A DNA stretch of 64,000 bases from Engraulis encrasicolus (taxonomy: Eukaryota > Chordata > Actinopteri > Clupeiformes > Engraulidae): contig NC_085875.1 of assembly GCF_034702125.1 (NCBI RefSeq), positions 48,442,254 through 48,506,253 on the forward strand, given 5' to 3'. Below, piece after piece: positions 58,813 to 64,000 of this stretch. The position numbers and the translations under genes were made by a program. The stretch's first letter is position 1; each line of letters opens with the position of its first letter. The notes under the pieces were generated by a model, which made no database searches, was not told where the DNA came from, and saw nothing but the letters and a program-made list of their open reading frames with translations.

Positions 58813-61800
58813 ATGGAACTCAAGGAAACTGTGTTGACAGCGCTGGGGCGACATAAACAAGTTGTGCTTTACACTGTCGGAGCGGGTGCATCTTTGCTTG
58901 GTCTGTGGCTCGGATACAAGTATGTGGTGCGGAAACCGAAAAAGTTAACGCAAGTTGGCGTCGTCTCACAGTTGCTCCTTCACCCCCTGAAATCCGGTAA
59001 AGCGCTGCAAATAGCAACAGCCGAATGTCTGCGCATGGGTCTAAAATATGGAGAGCTCCGAGATCGGTGTGTTAACCCGCCGTCTTCCCATAACACGAAT
59101 AGGCTATAGATTGTGCGATGGTTACAAGCACTGTAAAAGCTACACTCCTCCTTTGATTTACAAGGCAGTCACCCACGCACGCACTTCAATCAGTGCGTCA
59201 TAGTCAATCAATCTTTGCAGTCCATTTTGCTGTGTAATTCAACACTTATAAATCCCTCTAAATACCCTATTCCAATCTTTGAGTTGGATTAACACTAATT
59301 CAATACCTAGAATAGAATTGTGTCCCACTCACAAAGTTTTGCATTAACACTATTATACTGCATAGGTGTTGTAAATCGTAGCCTAGGCCTACTACATTCT
59401 ATGTCTCCTTTGTCACTGTGGCTGAGGTCTATGCTCTGCGTCTTTTAATCTGCTTGTTGATGATGTTCCAGACAGTGGCTGGTGGTGACAGAAGACGGCC
59501 AAATGGTGACAGGGCGACAGGAGCCTCGGCTAGTGCTTTTGCAGATGACCGCTGAGGGCTTGAACATTTGCCTGAATGCTCCCGACATGGAGGAACTAAA
59601 GGTTCCCCTGCATCAGCCCAGCAATAACATCATGGACTGCAGGTGAGCGCAGCATGCAGAGGTGAGGGGTTGGTGATTAATTAGTCCTCACGCGCGGTGC
59701 CCAGTCCAGCATGGTCTGACTCCAGGCAGGGGTGCGATAGACATGTGAAAAGCAATTTAGTTGGCACAGTCAGCCAACGGGGGGACAAAGGGGTCAGATG
59801 TCATAGGCCCAGCGGAGAAGGGGCCCCCAGAATTGAGTCTTCATTATATTGTATGCAACAGTTGGATGGCCGTTTCAGATAACTTTGTCCTGGGACTGGT
59901 CAAAGCTGTCAACGGCACTGACCACAATTATGAAACACGTTGGAGTGGCAAGGAGGTCAAACATTGGCCTGAAGAGAGGGCGCGCCGCTGTGATATCAAG
60001 TAACATATTAACTAGGTTGTGCTAATCTGAAATGTTGCCCAACAGTTCAGTGTTCAAGCAGTGTCCCACTTTCTTTAAATTTCATGTAGGCTATATTATA
60101 TTAAGCTTCAAGTTAATTGTAGTCATGTCGAACATATAAAAATATGTGCAGTGTCTAGGAATTGTTTTTTGGTATGCTCACATTTCATTATCACGAGATA
60201 TACTCATAATAGGATGTAAAAACACAGTTTTACAGTAACAAGAATTGCAGCAGTTGGTTGAGGTTGTGCAAAAAAACAAAAAACAAAGAGAAGTAGGCTA
60301 GGTTGTGACCATAATGTTCATGTTCAGGTAGTGAATAACTCTTGGGTCGGTATACTGTATGACAACTTTTTCCCACTTGGTAATTGTGTAAATAGATGGT
60401 TCGCTGGATGAGATGGGTCAGATATGATATATTTAACTGTCCTGGAAATGTTTGTGTTATATTGTGAGCCTAAAGTAATGTTTCCTTCAACATAGTGGTC
60501 ATCAGTTACAATGTCTTTCTTTACACACAACTAATGTCTGTGAAAAGAAACAAAAAACACACAAATAAGGCCGGACATAAGAAACCTGACTTAAAGGGAC
60601 AGTTTGGTCAATATCAACATGCAGTTGTATTGCTCACGCTACCCTTGACTTGTCAGTACCTGGTGATGCCACATTTTTCGGCTCAGCCCTTTCCGAGATA
60701 TGAGCAATTCTAATGGGGGCAGCGTTTGTTTACATTTTTAAAAAATGAAACATAGGCCAACTCCAAATATTTTCCCAAAAGGTACTGCTGTTTGCTAGTT
60801 GTCTGCTGATGTTTTATAACCTTTTGGATGTTTTTGGGAATAAATAAAAAAAAAAAATTGAAATGTAAACAAAGAGCTGCCCCCATTACAATGACCAGGA
60901 TCTCGGAAACGGCTGAAGAAGAAGAAAAAAAATCTCAGGCACTGACAAGTCCAGGGTAGTGTGAGCATTACAACTGCATGTTGAAATTGACCAAACTGTC
61001 CCTTTAAGCCATCTTGCTGCATTTCACCAAACTACACACGGCGTTCCGGTTTCCTCACGCAACCATCTGAGGATCGTGAAAATCAGAATAATTTCTGAAC
61101 GAATCAGCCAATCAGGATCCCAGGGTGGGATTTTCCATAGATGAGTGGCGTTATGTCTCTTCCTTCACCTGTCGCTCTTATCTGCGCCATGTGTTGAGTT
61201 TAATGTGAGTGGCTGAAGTGGCATGTCAGTAAAGATGATGGACAGATCGTTTATACAATCAGAAAGGATTTTTGATAAGGAGCCTCATTCAAAATTGTCG
61301 GTTGGGGGGGATTCCCAGATGGTGTCGTGAAGACGAAGGCAAAACATACAAGCTGGCGAGAGTCAAGTTGGGGTGGGTCAAGACGTCTTTATGGGTGCAA
61401 GTCAAACTTCCTGTCCTTTCCTCTGGCCTTTGACCTCTCGCCAGGAAGTAGTGAGATTTGATTATCACTTTGTATCTGTATCTCCAGGGTATTTGGAGCA
61501 GATATCCAAGGGAGAGACTGTGGAGACGAGGTGTCTGAGTGGCTCACGCGGTACCTGGCATCGGACAAGACCTTTCGCATGGTGCACTACGAGCCACATA
61601 TGAAAGCCAGGCAGAGCGCAAAAATAGCGCGTCCATTTCCTCCAGATGAAGAGGTACAACCAGCATTCACCTAACCTAACCAAACCTGCTGCATTTCCTG
61701 TAGGTAGTGAACCCCGACAGAGCCCCTGTTATGACACTGGGTGTCCTTTCCACTTTCCTAACTTCTGTCCTCTCCAAGAGATCATGGCCTCATGACGATG

Positions 61801-63186
61801 TCACAAGACGTCATTGACGTCAGAAGGCTAATTCAATATTTCGGAGAAGAACAATTGAAAGGTCATTATTCTCATTTTCAATCGGGATGTTTAAAGGGGA
61901 AAAGTCCCGCAAAAGTTGTTGTGGCAAGGTTGACAGCGCGGAAACTTTATTGTTTTCTGCACTGAGGCAGGGACTCACGTGAAGTGCGAGGCCACAACTT
62001 CAAGTGGAAGACTGGAGTCAGGATATTGGAAAGAAAAGAACACTGTGAGTGCGTTATAATATGCGACCTTGCCTCCTCCACTTGTGCTTGTCTCCTCGTC
62101 CCACCTCCTGGCCCCTCCTCCGTGGAGAAAACGATTAAGTTTCCCAGCTGTAAGCCTAGCCACAACAACTTTTGACAGACTGTTTTTCATTCACCATCCC
62201 AATTGCAAATGAGAAAAACACTCTACAATTGAGCTTTTGCAAGATATTGAAATATAATGCTGTTGTCAGTGATGTCATCATGACATATTACTTCCTGGTA
62301 CGAGGAGACAAGCACAAGTGGAGGAGGCAAGGTCGCATATTGGAACCCACACTGTATGATTTTTTTCTTGCATTCTCTTGTGTCTCCTCCTGTAGGTGGC
62401 ATACCCTGACACTGCTCCTGTGATGACACTGTGGGTTCTTTTTAATACCCTAACTCCTGTCCTCCCTTGCTCCCTCGCCTGCTTGTGGCCTCGAAATAAC
62501 GTCACTGACGACAGAAGTGTATGTCAATATCTTGCAAAAGTGCAATTCTAATGTAATTTTTTCATTTGCAATCCGGAAGGTGAATGAAGAATAGTCCTTC
62601 AAAAGTTGTTGTTGCTACGCTAACCGTGAAGGCAGGGTATCAGTGAAACGCGAGGCCACATGCACAGGCTGGGGACGGGAGACAGCATATTAAAGAACCC
62701 ACTGTATGTTTAACTAGCATTCTATTGTGTCTGTAGGTGGCGTACCCTGACGCTGCGCCTGTGATGCTGCTGTCTGAGGCGTCTGTGCAGGATCTCAACA
62801 CCAGACTGGATAAGGACGTCACGGTTGCTCGTTTCCGCCCCAGCATCGTCGTTAGCGATTGTGAGGCCTTCAGTGAGGTACACAAAACATTACAACCATA
62901 CTAACAATACATTTTTTTACTACTATAATTTAATACATTATTTGTTGACAGTCAGGTTTTTTAATTTTATTTTTACTTTTAGATATTGTTAGGGGTTTAG
63001 AAGGTTTAATTTTTCAATACTTTGCTTATTGATTTATTGGTTTTGTTTGTTTAAGTCGTCTGTTCATAGTACTTTCTGAGTGAAAACGGTATGTGTTGTG
63101 CCTCTGTTTGTGAACTCTTTGCAGGATACCTGGCATGAGATCCAGATCGGCAGTGTCCGGATGAAACGGGTCATGGCTTGCGGAAG
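58813..63186 (+). CDS. mtarc1: Mitochondrial amidoxime-reducing component (MTARC/MOSC), 5' part
   Basis: Five exons in consistent phase: 58813-59066, 59472-59642, 61488-61653, 62737-62877 and 63125-63186, about 264 residues; the remaining roughly 70 residues lie past the window. It starts [16 protein letters not shown] with one N-terminal hydrophobic helix ([20 protein letters not shown]) that would anchor it in the outer mitochondrial membrane. MOSC N-terminal barrel: [18 protein letters not shown], then [24 protein letters not shown] domain: [57 protein letters not shown]. The family reduces N-hydroxylated substrates with a molybdenum cofactor and cytochrome b5; the Mo-ligand Cys is expected just downstream of the last exon here. 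Whether it is mtarc1 or mtarc2 cannot be separated by eye. Confidence 0.9.
59695..60000. repeat. Dispersed repeat in mtarc1 intron 2
   Basis: Contains tcagatgtcataggcccagc and, inverted, gtttcagataactttgtcctg with ggtcaaagctgtcaacgg, so parts of the ctgacagctttggct family occur in two orientations (a rearranged or palindromic copy). Confidence 0.5.
60595..61003. mobile_element. TTAA-flanked MITE (agggacagtttggtcaat termini)
   Basis: Inverted ends agggacagtttggtcaat and attgaccaaactgtccct, with TTAA at 60591-60594 and 61004-61007. Arms extend through catgcagttgtattgctcac and its inverted copy. The target resembles that of Kolobok/piggyBac-type elements. It lies in mtarc1 intron 2. Confidence 0.9.
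61696..61745 (+). pseudogene. Relic 1 of mtarc1 exon 4 start
   Basis: tttcctgtag followed by gtagtgaaccccgacagagcccctgttatgac parallels the acceptor and first about 30 bp of exon 4 ([10 protein letters not shown] becomes [10 protein letters not shown]). Similarity stops after the Met codon. Confidence 0.75.
62384..62432 (+). pseudogene. Relic 2 of mtarc1 exon 4 start
   Basis: ctcctgtag followed by the exon-4-like gtggcataccctgacactgc ([10 protein letters not shown]), with similarity again ending after the Met codon. The surrounding intron sequence is also repeated (gtcttgcattctcttgtgtctcc versus agcattctattgtgtctgtag before the true exon). Confidence 0.8.
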
Positions 63187-63189
63187 GTA

Positions 63190-64000
63190 GTGTAGCTTGA
63201 GTGTGGTGTCCTCCCTTTCACAGTCAAAATAAAAGTCAGCTTTATTATTGTGGAAGTTTAGTGTCAAAAAATCATCTGGTAGAGAAAGATACTCCAGGCT
63301 CGTACTTTTCTGGGATCCATGTCAGGTGAGTGCCCCTTTAGGAGACCTTCGGTTAGGAGACCTTTGGAGTATTATGGTTGAGAATAAATGGAGTTCCCAT
63401 AGCGCTATAGATGGCAGTGGTGCACATCTTGTGCGAGCCACCACCAAACACCCCAAAAAGATAAGAAGAAAGGAGGGACAACGCCGCCTTAGGAGACTGA
63501 ACAACAGCGCACCTGTCACAATGGTGTTTTTTTTCTCCACATTAAACTTTTTTTTTCTCCGAGATAGCCCATGGGTCACCCAACGCACACGTTTTCTTCA
63601 ATACACAACTCTTCGGTCCTAGACCTTCATTAGGTTGGTGGTCAGTGTGCAGGAGTTTTTTCAAATATTGGAGTTGGAGTACACCAAAATAACCACAATT
63701 AAGATAAAACAATACTCCCGTTATTCAGGAACTGCATTGTAATAATCTATTGCATCTGTCAACATCACTATTATCACTATTTTATATGTCCCAATGGTGC
63801 ACTGACGCACAGACATAGATTGTGAAAGAGGTGTACAGATCAAAAAAGTGTGCTACAAAGTAATACATGGGGGGGGGGGACACTTGCCTGGAATCTACTG
63901 GTATATGGAGAGCCTTGCCATGGAAAAGTTTGAGGACAGGAAATAATCCCCCCTCCCCTTCTCCACAAGTACAAATAGCACCTGGCCTGCAGTGATGAGT
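63190..64000. other. mtarc1 intron 5 (partial)
   Basis: No coding exon seen up to the window edge. The donor GGAAG/gtagtg at 63,186 leaves phase 2, so the next exon should start one base into an Arg codon. Confidence 0.6.

Larger units (their letters stand above)
61690..62730. repeat. Tandem and inverted duplication in mtarc1 intron 3
   Basis: Blocks with ctaacttctgtcctc, acgtcattgacg, caaaagttgttg, and gaaNNgcgaggccac occur at 61,755-61,995 and 62,450-62,655. An inverted pair, gcgaccttgcctcctccact (about 62,063) and agtggaggaggcaaggtcgc (62,317), lies between. The true exon 4 follows the second block. Confidence 0.8.

Overview
This window looks like teleost fish nuclear DNA. Genes are split by GT-AG introns, coding exons match vertebrate families (cathepsin L, TASK potassium channel, MTARC), and the intergenic space is packed with CA/GT, GA/CT and GATA microsatellites and fish-type transposable elements (hAT-like MITEs with 8-bp target duplications, TTAA-flanked elements, Tc1 relics, an L2/CR1-like LINE, tRNA-derived SINEs). 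The species cannot be named from sequence alone.

Layout. 1-13,300 is mainly repeats: long palindromic elements (757-2330, 4657-5007, 10534-12164), many CA/GT arrays, a LINE reverse-transcriptase scrap (9480-9990) and one plausible minus-strand coding exon (6386-6646). 13,390-26,881 holds a multi-exon minus-strand gene for a mucin-like protein: a signal peptide, a short Cys-containing ectodomain, a giant Asp/Ser/Thr repeat exon, a SEA domain split over three exons, and a second Thr-rich 18-residue repeat exon ending at a stop inside the array. All proposed exon phases agree. Its introns carry nested transposons, including a four-level nest at 19,850-22,545. 27,500-32,500 is repeats with no gene recognised.

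32,640-38,400 is a complete plus-strand cathepsin L-type protease gene (336 aa, seven coding exons, catalytic Cys145/His283/Asn303). 38,830-41,998 is a frameshifted LINE. 43,406-47,609 is a complete two-exon plus-strand K2P channel of the TASK-1 (kcnk3) type with an unusual histidine-rich tail. 48,000-58,300 is again mobile-element territory: a SINE, a miniature LTR element whose LTRs contain a tRNA-like segment, and a 7-kb structure bounded by long inverted arms (51,186-58,238). 58,813-63,186 is the 5' part of a plus-strand mtarc1-like gene (mitochondrial amidoxime-reducing component), whose last exon(s) lie beyond the window. Its intron 3 carries two broken copies of the start of exon 4.

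The genes show no evident shared pathway; this looks like ordinary vertebrate gene neighbourhood. The notable content is the mobile-element architecture, the mucin-like gene and the exon relics. All homology statements come from recognising motifs by eye; no database search was possible.
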